Assembly: GCA_905182995.1 (NCBI GenBank)
Contig: CAJJDP010000088.1
Coordinates: 329,381-393,380, forward strand
Source: Paramecium octaurelia
Lineage: Eukaryota; Ciliophora; Oligohymenophorea; Peniculida; Parameciidae
Direction: 5' to 3'
DNA: 64,000 bases
Shown: piece by piece, positions 25,936 to 36,242 of the stretch
Layout of the letters: every line of letters starts with the position of its first letter
How positions within the stretch are numbered: the first letter of the stretch is position 1
Program-made: the position numbers and the translations under genes
The notes under the pieces: model-generated
The model's input: only the letters and a program-made list of their open reading frames with translations
Told to the model about the DNA's origin: nothing
The model's database searches: none

Positions 25936-26320
25936 TCATTTTTCAATTATAGGTATAAATACCACTTTCCACATCGTTTCAGGATCTACTTCCCAATAAG
26001 CCTAATTACTTTAGGAACATAAATAATTTGTACATGCTTGGATAGTTCTTTTCCTATTTATAAATTAGTTTCTATCATTATTAATAAAGTCTAATCATTG
26101 TTACCGAATCAACCTAAAGTTTGAACTTCACAGCAGCCCTCTAATTTGCTTTTATTATAATACTGCTAGTTAATTGAGAATCAAAATGCTTAGGTCCAAT
26201 TTTTGACTATTGCACATTTAATTTTAACTTATAGATTATTAGGGTTTGAAGCATAATCCATTGATAAATTTAGAGATTGCACAATTATGAGCATCCACAT
26301 ACACACTAGTGTAATTCAAG
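25936..26320 (-). CDS. Partial Cys-containing surface-type protein
   Basis: Ends at TGA 25938-25936 after ACTNYLCSQSNQAYWEVDP and ETMWKVVFIPIIEK. Upstream parts in shifted frames: LDFINNDRNQFINRKR, QLTSSIIIKANQRAAVKF, and VYVDAHNCAISKFINGLC near the right end. It resembles the neighbouring secreted gene in having Trp/Asp/Cys motifs, but no start codon or signal peptide was found and at least two shifts are needed. Either a decayed gene or error-ridden sequence. Confidence 0.45.
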
Positions 26321-27010
26321 ATTTATATTAGAAAGACAGATAAATTACTTGCATTGATCTTAAATTTGTTATTAGATAACTTCAATTCAATACGCTACTT
26401 AGAAACATTGAATATTAATTATTTTATTTCAATACTAAAGTAGCTAAAGGACATCAAAAAGGTGGAAAATCGAAATATTCAACATTAAAACAACCAGAGA
26501 TGTGATAGAAAACTGAAATAGAATTCTCACACCAAAACACTATTAGATTAAGAAAATTGGAACTTTCTATTCAATGAAAAATAACTATGTTGGAAAATTC
26601 AAAAAAGACGTAGGGAGAGTTCAACTGTTTATTATTCTGTGTTATTTAATCAAAACTGCTAACAGAAAGAAAAAATGCTGTTTAAAAAGTCAATAGAATA
26701 AGGGATTTTGTCCCAATTGAAGGATACTGATAATAAAGTTCACGATCAAATTTAATTACCTATAATAAGATAAGGAACATTTTATAATTTGAACTATGAG
26801 AATAAATTGGATAGAGGGAATCAATTATTGTTGACAATGTGAATTTGGGTTATTGAGTTAATACTCTTTCCTAAATTTCAATTAATATTTATAATATGTA
26901 AAAAAGAAATAATTTAATAGGTCTCCCATTTAAATAAATATAAAAAATATATTATATATTTAATTTTCTATTATCTGAGATACAGATAATAATTTTTATT
27001 TATAATACAA
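26321..27010. other. AT-rich spacer
   Basis: No supported frame; from 26608 it is part of the block repeated after N 27969. Confidence 0.45.
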
Positions 27011-27504
27011 ATGGTTGAATTCGGAGAGGAATCAAAAAAACAAGAACGAGGTCATTTTTTTTATCCTCTGATCATACTTTGCGCTACAAGCATACTAGAG
27101 GCTTAGTATATTGATCAGGAATGTGATTTGGATTTGGCCTTGTTTACACATTTAGTATTCTATGGAAATATAGTTATGACAGTCTATACTTTGGTCAGTT
27201 TTCTACCCAGGTTCATTTTTCTATTTAAATAGGGGTGAAAATCTTATACTAAACTTGGTATTCGCAATCTTGGGTATTTGTTGTTCTCTTTACATGTTCT
27301 CTTTGTTAATTTATGGATTTACGTTGTTTTTATCTGATAATGATTGTGTAAATGAGGCTCCTGTACTTTACTTCTTTTTGTAGTTCTACGTATTGGTATG
27401 ACATCATTGTGAATTAGGCTAATGGAATCACGTTTATCATTGTTGTTGTTGTTATTATTGGCGTCATTTTGAAGATATTGATAGATGTTTGCAGAGGGAG
27501 ATGA
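27011..27504 (+). CDS. Four-helix membrane protein, two short introns (first copy)
   Basis: ATG 27011, TGA 27502-27504, introns 27211-27232 (22 nt, GTT...TAG) and 27390-27417 (28 nt, GTA...TAG); 147 aa. Hydrophilic start MVEFGEESKKQERG, then helices FYPLIILCATSILEA, LVFYGNIVMTVYTLVSFL, ILNLVFAILGICCSLYMF, and a very hydrophobic last helix ITFIIVVVVIIGVILKIL before the short tail IDVCRGR. Both introns contain or precede TGA codons, and splicing restores a continuous membrane protein. Family unknown; small multi-spanning proteins of this kind are common and uncharacterised in Paramecium. Confidence 0.8.
27211..27232 (+). other. 22-nt intron
   Basis: GTTCATTTTTCTATTTAAATAG needs two splits to print but shows GTT at the 5' end and TAG at the 3' end; removal joins FLPR to GENLIL. 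Repeated at 28573-28594. Confidence 0.8.
27390..27417 (+). other. 28-nt intron
   Basis: Begins GTATTGG, ends GAATTAG, holds an in-frame TGA; splicing joins LQFY to ANGITFII. Repeated at 28752-28779. Confidence 0.85.
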
Positions 27505-27735
27505 GGAGTAATTAGATGAATAATAGTAATACATAAATATAATATAATCACCAGATTTAGAAATCAAAATATAATTTTTTTTAATTAAATCTTTCATCTT
27601 AAACATTATATTACTTCTTATCATTCGTATTTATCAGAAATTCATTCTTATATACTGCATAAATAAACTAAGTTGCCTTTTTACTATTATTTATTATTAT
27701 ATATCCTTACTTATTAATATCTTAACAAAATCCTA

Positions 27736-27968
27736 ATGAGTTTTAATGATATTTAATTGGGGTTATTCAACAAGATAGATAGTTCTAAATTTAATAAATA
27801 ATTGTCTATATTATGCTATAACAATTATCATAAAAATGTCAATAGTTTTGCATTTCCAAAAGAGTAAGTGGTTGTCGTTTTAATCTTGTTAATTATTATA
27901 GCAATAGTTGGGAATATTTTAGGGCTAATTGTATTTATAACTTCATTAAACGTTCGAATTGTAGTATT
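27736..27968 (+). CDS. Small membrane protein, cut by N (first copy)
   Basis: Same as the complete gene at 29098-29334 but loses its last base and stop at the N. Assembly duplicate. Confidence 0.7.
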
Positions 27969-28372
27969 NACGTAGGGAGAGTTCAACTGTTTATTATTCT
28001 GTGTTATTTAATCAAAACTGCTAACAGAAAGAAAAAATGCTGTTTAAAAAGTCAATAGAATAAGGGATTTTGTCCCAATTGAAGGATACTGATAATAAAG
28101 TTCACGATCAAATTTAATTACCTATAATAAGATAAGGAACATTTTATAATTTGAACTATGAGAATAAATTGGATAGAGGGAATCAATTATTGTTGACAAT
28201 GTGAATTTGGGTTATTGAGTTAATACTCTTTCCTAAATTTCAATTAATATTTATAATATGTAAAAAAGAAATAATTTAATAGGTCTCCCATTTAAATAAA
28301 TATAAAAAATATATTATATATTTAATTTTCTATTATCTGAGATACAGATAATAATTTTTATTTATAATACAA

Positions 28373-28866
28373 ATGGTTGAATTCGGAGAGGAATCAAAAA
28401 AACAAGAACGAGGTCATTTTTTTTATCCTCTGATCATACTTTGCGCTACAAGCATACTAGAGGCTTAGTATATTGATCAGGAATGTGATTTGGATTTGGC
28501 CTTGTTTACACATTTAGTATTCTATGGAAATATAGTTATGACAGTCTATACTTTGGTCAGTTTTCTACCCAGGTTCATTTTTCTATTTAAATAGGGGTGA
28601 AAATCTTATACTAAACTTGGTATTCGCAATCTTGGGTATTTGTTGTTCTCTTTACATGTTCTCTTTGTTAATTTATGGATTTACGTTGTTTTTATCTGAT
28701 AATGATTGTGTAAATGAGGCTCCTGTACTTTACTTCTTTTTGTAGTTCTACGTATTGGTATGACATCATTGTGAATTAGGCTAATGGAATCACGTTTATC
28801 ATTGTTGTTGTTGTTATTATTGGCGTCATTTTGAAGATATTGATAGATGTTTGCAGAGGGAGATGA
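28373..28866 (+). CDS. Four-helix membrane protein (second copy)
   Basis: Identical to 27011-27504, introns at 28573-28594 and 28752-28779. Probably the same gene shown twice. Confidence 0.8.
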
Positions 28867-29097
28867 GGAGTAATTAGATGAATAATAGTAATACATAAAT
28901 ATAATATAATCACCAGATTTAGAAATCAAAATATAATTTTTTTTAATTAAATCTTTCATCTTAAACATTATATTACTTCTTATCATTCGTATTTATCAGA
29001 AATTCATTCTTATATACTGCATAAATAAACTAAGTTGCCTTTTTACTATTATTTATTATTATATATCCTTACTTATTAATATCTTAACAAAATCCTA

Positions 29098-29334
29098 ATG
29101 AGTTTTAATGATATTTAATTGGGGTTATTCAACAAGATAGATAGTTCTAAATTTAATAAATAATTGTCTATATTATGCTATAACAATTATCATAAAAATG
29201 TCAATAGTTTTGCATTTCCAAAAGAGTAAGTGGTTGTCGTTTTAATCTTGTTAATTATTATAGCAATAGTTGGGAATATTTTAGGGCTAATTGTATTTAT
29301 AACTTCATTAAACGTTCGAATTGTAGTATTCTGA
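29098..29334 (+). CDS. 78-aa single-helix membrane protein
   Basis: Uninterrupted: ATG 29098, TGA 29332-29334. N-terminal 45 residues are soluble (MSFNDIQLGLFNKIDSS, CYNNYHKNVNSFAFPKEQ), followed by one long hydrophobic helix VVVVLILLIIIAIVGNILGL and a short tail ITSLNVRIVVF. It begins about 230 bases after the four-helix gene on the same strand. Whether the two products work together is unknown. It has no known family and is a good candidate for a real small gene that automated callers would miss. Confidence 0.65.
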
Positions 29335-30263
29335 ATTAAAATATAATTTTGAAAGTGGAACATAATAAAGCATAATTGCGGATAAAAAATGAAAAAATAG
29401 ACTTAGAAAATCAAGTATTTCATATCGACCAATAAGCCTACATAAAATATAATTTCAATATTTCAGACTCATTTTGTTATATAAAACTAACATATTTTTC
29501 GTACAGCGCAACCTCACATCGCTTTTACTTATTGGAAAATATTTTATATCTCCCCCAGCATTTGAATCATTAAATTCTCATGAATTAATATATAAGACTC
29601 TCATAAATCCTTTTTAAATGAACACTTTTTTTATTATATATGTATAGATATCTTTGCAAATTTAAATTTTTATTTATTATTTCTCAAAATTTCATAAAAC
29701 TCTTCTAAGGAAAAAGGGGATATTTGATTTTAAAACACCTAAGCATGAGGTTAAATAATGTTTTGTATTCAAAATGATTTCAAGAGTAATTATTATTAAT
29801 ATATAATTCTTTGTATTACAATGACTAATTTATATTCTTAGTAATCTAGACCATCGCGATAAAAATCTCTGAGATTGTTTTTTTATCAGACAGATTAATC
29901 TAAACATAGTATTTTTGTCATTATATTAGACAATTCTCTTTTAGTATCATCCTCAAGAATCTGAAAGGTATTCTACTTCAGATTTCTGATTATTAGGTAC
30001 CTGTCTTGGATTCTGATTTGAGAAATAGTATGATGCATCTAATAATTTTCTGAATTTGAATTCTTACTTTAAGTCCTCACCTCATGGGAGTGGTTTGCCT
30101 ATGAAAATAAACTTGCCGTATTAAATTCTAAAATACTTGATATAGGTATTATATATTGGCTAAACGAATAACAATAAATCGTACCTTTTCATTAATAGAA
30201 TTTAGTTTTTATTGACATTTCAATCTTTATATAGTTCAAGAAATAATCAAATATAAAAACAAT
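29335..30263. other. AT-rich spacer
   Basis: No supported gene on either strand. Confidence 0.45.
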
Positions 30264-31475
30264 ATGAAATTCATCTCAATACTATTATGTCTTTTGGCCT
30301 TTACAGCTGCTCTAAGGCTTGATTTTAACCATCAAAATTGCACTTTAGACTTGCAAAAATTAGGTGTAACAAATAATCCAGAAGAAACTACATTATCCAA
30401 AAATTTCTTTACAGGAGATGCTTATGTAGTTGAAGATAATTTGAAAGTATATATAAGATATCCAAATGCTTATTTCATTAGTTCAGACTATTTTGGTCTT
30501 GTTTAAGAAGATGGAAGAACAGCACAAACCACTTGTCTTGATCTTAAACTATTGTAATTCACTTCAAATTCCTATTGTAACCCTGTTTAAATTACAGATC
30601 TTCCCGTAAGAGGTCATCCCTATATAAGTTGGTTTAGCTTTACTATCTGGAGTTCTTATTCATTTTCTATTCCAGTGTAACACATAAGGAGAAGATTAAT
30701 AAAAACTGCCTTTTGTGGACAATCTATTTACAAAGGCTATTATGCTATTGCTTTTTATGCTGCAGGTACCGTGAAGCCATTTTTACATTCTATTTTGAAG
30801 TCTCAGTTACTGAGATACTCCGTTTTTCTGAGTATAGGTTTGAAGCCGTATTCAAATCATTAACTTAAACGTCTACAGCACATTGCACTCTTAGTGCTTG
30901 TTGCAATGAAAAAGCTGATACTGTTTTAAACTAGTGCACAGATTTGACATGCACGTCATTTACCACTCCAGATTTACATTTCCATGATCATTTTATATTA
31001 TAGTAAGTTGTGACTACTGCTGGAATGGATTACTATTTGACTGGAACTCAAGTTTGGTACACTGGTTATGGATTGAATCAAGAAGCCACAATAATATCAA
31101 CTCATAATTCAATAAAAGGATAAGTTCTTATCATTTTATAGGCTAATATTGTTTGCAGTTCAGAAGTCACTATTAGAGTAACCTTTACTTTATCAACAAT
31201 CTAAGAGTTTGAATAAGATAATATTTTAGGTATAGTACACGGCGAAACAAAAGAAATCACCTGCATTAAAGTAGAAGGAGAAGAAACATGTCCCACAAAA
31301 GAATAAGAAGAGATGAAGAATGATTTTTGTGGCCACGAGTTTAAGAAAACAAAATTTAATGGTGTTGTTTTTTTTTCTATTAGTAATCCTTTATTGTTTA
31401 TTACCGTTTTGCTGCATTTGTATACTTTGTGGTTTACTGGTTTGCTGCTGTAAAATACCTTGTTGGAAAAGGTGA
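30264..31475 (+). CDS. Type I membrane protein with Cys-rich ectodomain and Cys-rich tail
   Basis: ATG 30264 gives a signal peptide (MKFISILLCLLAFTAALR), then an ectodomain with many Cys: NCTLDLQKLGV, TTCLDLKLLQF, SYCNPVQITDLPVRGHPY, TAFCGQSIYKGYYAIAFY, HCTLSACCNEKADTV, QCTDLTCTS, SEVTIRVTFTLS and GEEKCP-like positions near 31290. Near the end is a helix and an unusual Cys tail, ILYCLLPFCCICILCG then LLVCCCKIPCWKR, likely palmitoylated, before TGA 31473-31475. Two shifts are required: one near 30770 (after AFYAAGT), and one T too many in T9 31368-31376. The layout recalls adhesion or fusion proteins, but no specific family could be confirmed from sequence alone. Confidence 0.65.
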
Positions 31476-31801
31476 AAGAATATATGCAGAAAATAATTAA
31501 GTTTTAGTTTAAATCAAAATATCTATTGAAAAATTCAAATATTGATATGAATATTGTATTAATATTTAGTTAAATTTTGAATGAGAGTAATAATTCGAAT
31601 TAAAGTTAAATGGGTATTCAGGTTTATCCTTTTATTTAGACCCTTCTTCCATTTATTTTATTACCCTGATTTTCTTTCTAAATCTTCGGTTAGGGTTATA
31701 TCTTTCCATATGCCATTATACTTAATAACTTTTAAATTTATTCAAATAGGAGACCTCTTAATCGAGTATTTTCTTTATTTTTGAAATTCTCTTTAGAATT
31801 A
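31476..31801. other. AT-rich spacer
   Basis: Short open frame on the plus strand at 31581-31784 is hydrophobic low-quality sequence; not supported. Confidence 0.4.
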
Positions 31802-32110
31802 TCAATTCTAATACTTCAATTTAGAGCCATCAGGCCAAACTTCAACTAGTCCCCTCATTAAAACCTCTATTAGTTTGTATTATTAAGAAAATTTTACCAA
31901 AGTCTTTAGTACTTTTAAAAAGTTATTACAATTCATTATTCGCCCATTAATTGTCCTCTGAATAAGCTTGTAAAGATAGATCATGAGTAAAACTTGTGCA
32001 TCTTATTGGCTCTCTTAGTAAAATATTGATATCATCCCTCTTCCTTGTATTGATATTTATTCTTCACCTCGCCTTCTAAATGCAATTAATACTATCTATA
32101 TATAAAGTTG
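31802..32110 (-). CDS. Unrecognised protein fragment
   Basis: Leftward: GEVKNKYQYKEE, then (one G too many in the G3, seen as CCC on the plus strand near 32036) DDINILLREPIRCTSFTHDL, SLQAYSEDNQWANNELQQLF, KSTKDFGKIFLIIQTNRG, and in a further frame VEVWPDGSKLKYQN with TGA 31804-31802. The peptide is convincingly protein-like and well folded in composition. The WPDG element resembles MORN-type repeats. Start not found. Confidence 0.5.
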
Positions 32111-32566
32111 ACATTATTATTTATATCATATAATGATTTATAAATATACAAAATTTTTTATGATAATTTTCACTATTTAATCGCTTAGAATACCTTTCTT
32201 TATCAATAAAGATTTAAATAACAAGAAGTAGAAAATTGATTCCAACAAAAATGTAAAATAATTCTCATTTTATGGATTACTCAAGAAATATAGTGTTATA
32301 GAAAATAAGTTTAGCTTGAAATTGAATGTTATCAAATGCGATATTTTATACCAAGAACCAAATTTAGAATCAAATTACAATTGCATCCTAAAATTTTAGT
32401 ACTTTATAGATTTGAAAAAATAATTTATCCAGTAAACGCTTTAATGAATAAGAAATATTTATTCAATCAGTTGAATGACTTTAACAACAATTTCACATAT
32501 CAAGAACTACGCTTGCATTTTCATTTCTTTGTCTGATTTTAATTAGATTCCTTTACATTGAGACAA

Positions 32567-32933
32567 TCAAATCTTGAAGGATTCAATAAATGTGACTATT
32601 TTCCTTAATCTAAATAAATGTCGCTTTATTTACTATACCCAGTCAATTAAAATCATAATTGATCTCCTGTCACCTATGTGATCTTTAAAAGATATCAGCC
32701 ATCTTAAAAAATATTGTATTATCTTTCCAAACAAGTCTTTCTTTTTCATTAGTCTTATGATAGCATGATGAATAACATAATCTAGTAAATCCTTATTGTC
32801 TATTTCAACAAGATTACCATTAGAGATTTCAATTTGACTACTCCTATACTCCATAAATTCCTTTTTTAAATTATTTAAATCTCCCTCAAAATATTCCTTA
32901 TAAGTATCCAAAGTATATTTTATTATTTTTCAT
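32567..32933 (-). CDS. 121-aa hypothetical protein
   Basis: ATG at 32933 after removing one base from T5 32926-32930 (MKIIKYTLDTYKEYFEGDLN), then continuous to TGA 32569-32567. Acidic/Lys helical start, LVEIDNKDLLDYVIHHAII in the middle and IIQYFLRWLISFKDHIGD near the end. Few Gln codons are TAA/TAG, so it is also seen with the standard code from residue 8. Not recognised; probably soluble. Confidence 0.5.
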
Positions 32934-33800
32934 TGCTAGTTTCTCTTTTCATTTGTAGCAGTCTGAAATAAATTTATGTGATATTTCATTGCAGTTATAA
33001 TAAAAACCTGATTTATAGCTGTTCTCAATTTACTTTTTATAGAAATTAATGTTGTTATTTATAATATTTCAAGAAACATCTTATGGTTTTAATTCTTTAA
33101 TAAGATACAGCAAAGGATAGTTTTAAATCTAAAATTGGAATGAATTTAAGTCAAATTACTCAAAATTATTTTACATTGAGTTTTAGATTTTTATTATTAA
33201 TCCGCTCTTTTTTGTTTTGAATTATTACTCTGAAACATTGTTTTGATTATTTAATGTATCAGATTAAATCTTTAGATAGTATATTTCTTTGCATCCTTTT
33301 TAATAGAGAATTTGGGTTGCTATGAATATTTATCCAAAAGCACATGATCTTAAAATTTGATTAAAATTTATCAGGAAATGAATTTAGAGAACAAATTCAA
33401 CCTTTGATCAAACATTTCCGAATATTTCTTATTATAAATGGAAGGAAAGTAATATATCTTCCTGTTTATTAATTTTTCTCATATATAATATATCATATTG
33501 ATTTCTCAATTCAAATTGGGAATTTTATCAAGTATTTTAATTTTGGAATTGTTCCATGCATTCACACATGGATATAATTCTTATGTCAGTGATGTATCAA
33601 TTTGTTACTAGTAATAATAGATTTGATATTTACTGTTATTGTTATTGCTTATTATTGATTATTTTATTTTATCCATTTTATGTATTTATGCTCAATATTT
33701 ACTTCAACTATTATGATATCATTAGTGGTAAAAGTAAATGATAATTTTTTACTATTTATATTATTATTATGATGAGAGTATATATTTCCATCAAATGAAA
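32934..33800. other. AT-rich spacer
   Basis: Nothing supported; a plus-strand hydrophobic open frame near 33556-33741 looks like chance. Confidence 0.45.
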
Positions 33801-36242
33801 TCAAATATGATCTATTAATAATTTATTGGATTAATACCCATAACCAACTCCTGCAGAACAATAATTATTTTTGGATATTATATCTTTAAATCCAATTCCA
33901 ACCAGAAAGTTAGATCCACTAAGCATTTAGAAAGCAAATAATATTTTCCCAGTATTTGGAATTACTTATTCGCAAAGACAATACTAATTTACATTGTTAT
34001 TATTTTCAAAAACTTTTCCACCTTCACTTACTTAACAATTTCCACCCTTCCATGTATTTGAAAATATTAATTATCCACTATATTCATACATCTATCATTA
34101 TTTTAATGAATATAATAATTACTTTTATTAATTCTAATTTTTAGATGCTTTCTTTTTCTAACTTATCTTGATTAATTTAATCAAGTTATTTTTAAACTAA
34201 TTTTAATTCTAATTCCTTCTAATTCATTTTTTTATTTATTTCAGCGATTTCATTGCACTCTATTAAACTATTAAAATATTATACTTTTATCTTCTAAAGT
34301 CTTTATAATCTTTTATTTATCCTCTTCATTTTATCGTTTTAGATCTGCTATTTCTTAAGTTTGTTAATCAAATAATTATTTGTAATGTGAGTTTTCTTTT
34401 TCATTTAATTTTAATTTTTCATCGATCTCATTGATTTCTCTTTATTCTATGTAATTAAACTAGAAATACTTTCTAGGTGCTATTTTGCTAATTCTTCCTT
34501 ATGTTCCTATTGCTTCTAATCCAATGACTTTGTCATTTATTAAAGCAGATTTATTTCTATTTATTATTTATTAAATTTACTTTCATTTTCCAAATTTTGA
34601 TTCATTTCTACATATTTGACTAAGTCATTTTCTAATTTTTAAATGCAGCAAAATTTCTTCATTTATTTACTTTTATTATCCATATTTATTATGTAATCAT
34701 TCAAAGATTTAGAGAGATTTTAATATTAAGCCTGTAATTATTCAGACGAGTTAACTTAATTTTTAGTCTGGTTTAAGATTTTTACTAAACCTAATTAAGA
34801 TTACTTGCATGTTATTAATATAGAGTTATAGTCTATTCAAATAAATTTATTTAGCATTAATATTTTTTGGCTTATTCAATCAATTCTTAGGTATCCTTTA
34901 TAATTTCATAAGTATCATCCTTTTTTTACTCAAATTTTGAAATTTATGAAATAATATCTGATAATTGCAAAATCAGATTTTTTTCAACTAAAATAAGAAA
35001 ATAATAATATTGTATTACTTGAAACATCTTTGAGGATATCTAACGATTATTAAATATCTTATTAATCATACTATTTCAATGGCTCTAATTGATTTTCAAT
35101 TTCTTTTTTAAAAATTGAATCTTGGTTTTTTTGGGTTGCTAATAATAAATTTTATGAAGGTTTTTCTCTTCCAATTAATGATTTCAAGTCATTTAATAAT
35201 TCTTCGTCTAAACCTTATATAGAACTCTGTTTTCTTGGATTTTATTCTATGCCCTTATAATGTTATCCAAATTATTATAATATTAGTTTCTCACTAATTT
35301 CATTCAGTTTTGAATTATAATTTTTTCTCATTAAGCCAATTTAATTGAATATATCAGAGTTTTTCGCCTTTTTTTCTTATCTAAACTCTTATAACATTTT
35401 CTCAGATTCAGACTTATAATCCATCAATTATTTATTCAAATTTTCGACTGTTTAATATTTAATTGATGGATTCTCATATATACAATCAACACAGACTAAT
35501 CTATCTTCAATCTACTTATTTTAAGAATCCATGTCAATCATTATAATTTCCTTTTTGTGATTTGGGCAAACTCTATTCAAGCTTGGTGTTTTCTATTGAG
35601 TAATAATTCAAAATTACAGATTCACTTTTTTTTAAACTTTATGGTGGTAATTCAACAAAATTGGTTTAAATCAAATCTTGAATTGTTTATTTTGTATTTT
35701 TGAAAGTGTCTAAGGTCTAAAAATATTCAGCATTGTTAAAAAGCAATTCAAATTGTTTTACTATTACATCAATGAAATTATCATCATCAATTAATTTAGT
35801 TGATTGTTGCTGGTCTTAAGAATATAAATTAGATAACTGTTTGAGGTCCTCTAAATAAGTGGATTGGAATGAATATTCTTGTAATTCTTATTTTTCTTTT
35901 TAAATTTGAAATATATATTATTAAATTTGTTTGTACATCTTTTCTAATGATTCATCTATATATCGCTTAAAGTCCATAATTTAATCAAGAATATTTTTAT
36001 AATAGTTGAGTCTTGTTTAATTTTCTTTAGCTTTATTGTTAGATGCTTTCCTTCGATTGCTCAATTGTTGACACTTTATAATTATTCAGTTTATCCACTA
36101 AACATTTTCCACACAAAAATTTTATCTATGAGCCTTCTGATGTATCTAAGTCAACAGCAATAAATTCTAAATTGTGAAATTTGCAGATTGTTTTTTAGGC
36201 TTCTTAGGTTTCTTAAATTTATTTTGATTTTAAATCATTCAT
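33801..36242 (-). CDS. Double Zn-motif coiled-coil protein with SPRY-like C-terminus
   Basis: ATG at 36242 (MNDLKSKQIQETQEAQKTIC). First Zn module: CKFHNLEFIAVDLD...FLCGKCLVDKL. A helical stretch follows (MDFKRYIDESLEKMYKQIQQ; FIDVIVKQFELLFNNAEYF), then a second module near 35590: CPNHKKEIIMIDMDSQ...DRLVCVDC. Then about 1 kb of coiled coil (ESEKMLQEFRQEKKAKNSD; NEISEKLILQ; MNQKELELKLVQKQL). The last part, KILFAFQMLSGSNFLVGIGF and YCSAGVGYGYQSNK, resembles a B30.2/SPRY domain; stop TGA 33803-33801. The Zn modules are the same type as in the WD40 genes (C-x2-H...L-C-x2-C). At least three one-base shifts are needed, at A/T runs. Likely an adaptor protein; role unknown. Confidence 0.65.

Larger units (their letters stand above)
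26608..29330. repeat. Exact 1361-bp direct duplication around one N (artefact-like)
   Basis: 26608-27968 and 27970-29330 appear identical; N at 27969. Contains a whole membrane-protein gene and most of a second small gene, so both look duplicated in annotation. Confidence 0.9.

Noticed and set aside
27319..27624. Minus-strand frame with an Asn run, repeated at 28681-28986
   Set aside because: Antisense of the four-helix membrane gene; its Asn run is just the complement of the Val/Ile-rich last helix, and the second copy is the contig duplication.
30264..31475. HAP2/GCS1 gamete fusogen
   Set aside because: The Cys tail is suggestive, but length is too short and I could not place the HAP2 signature; left as unassigned.
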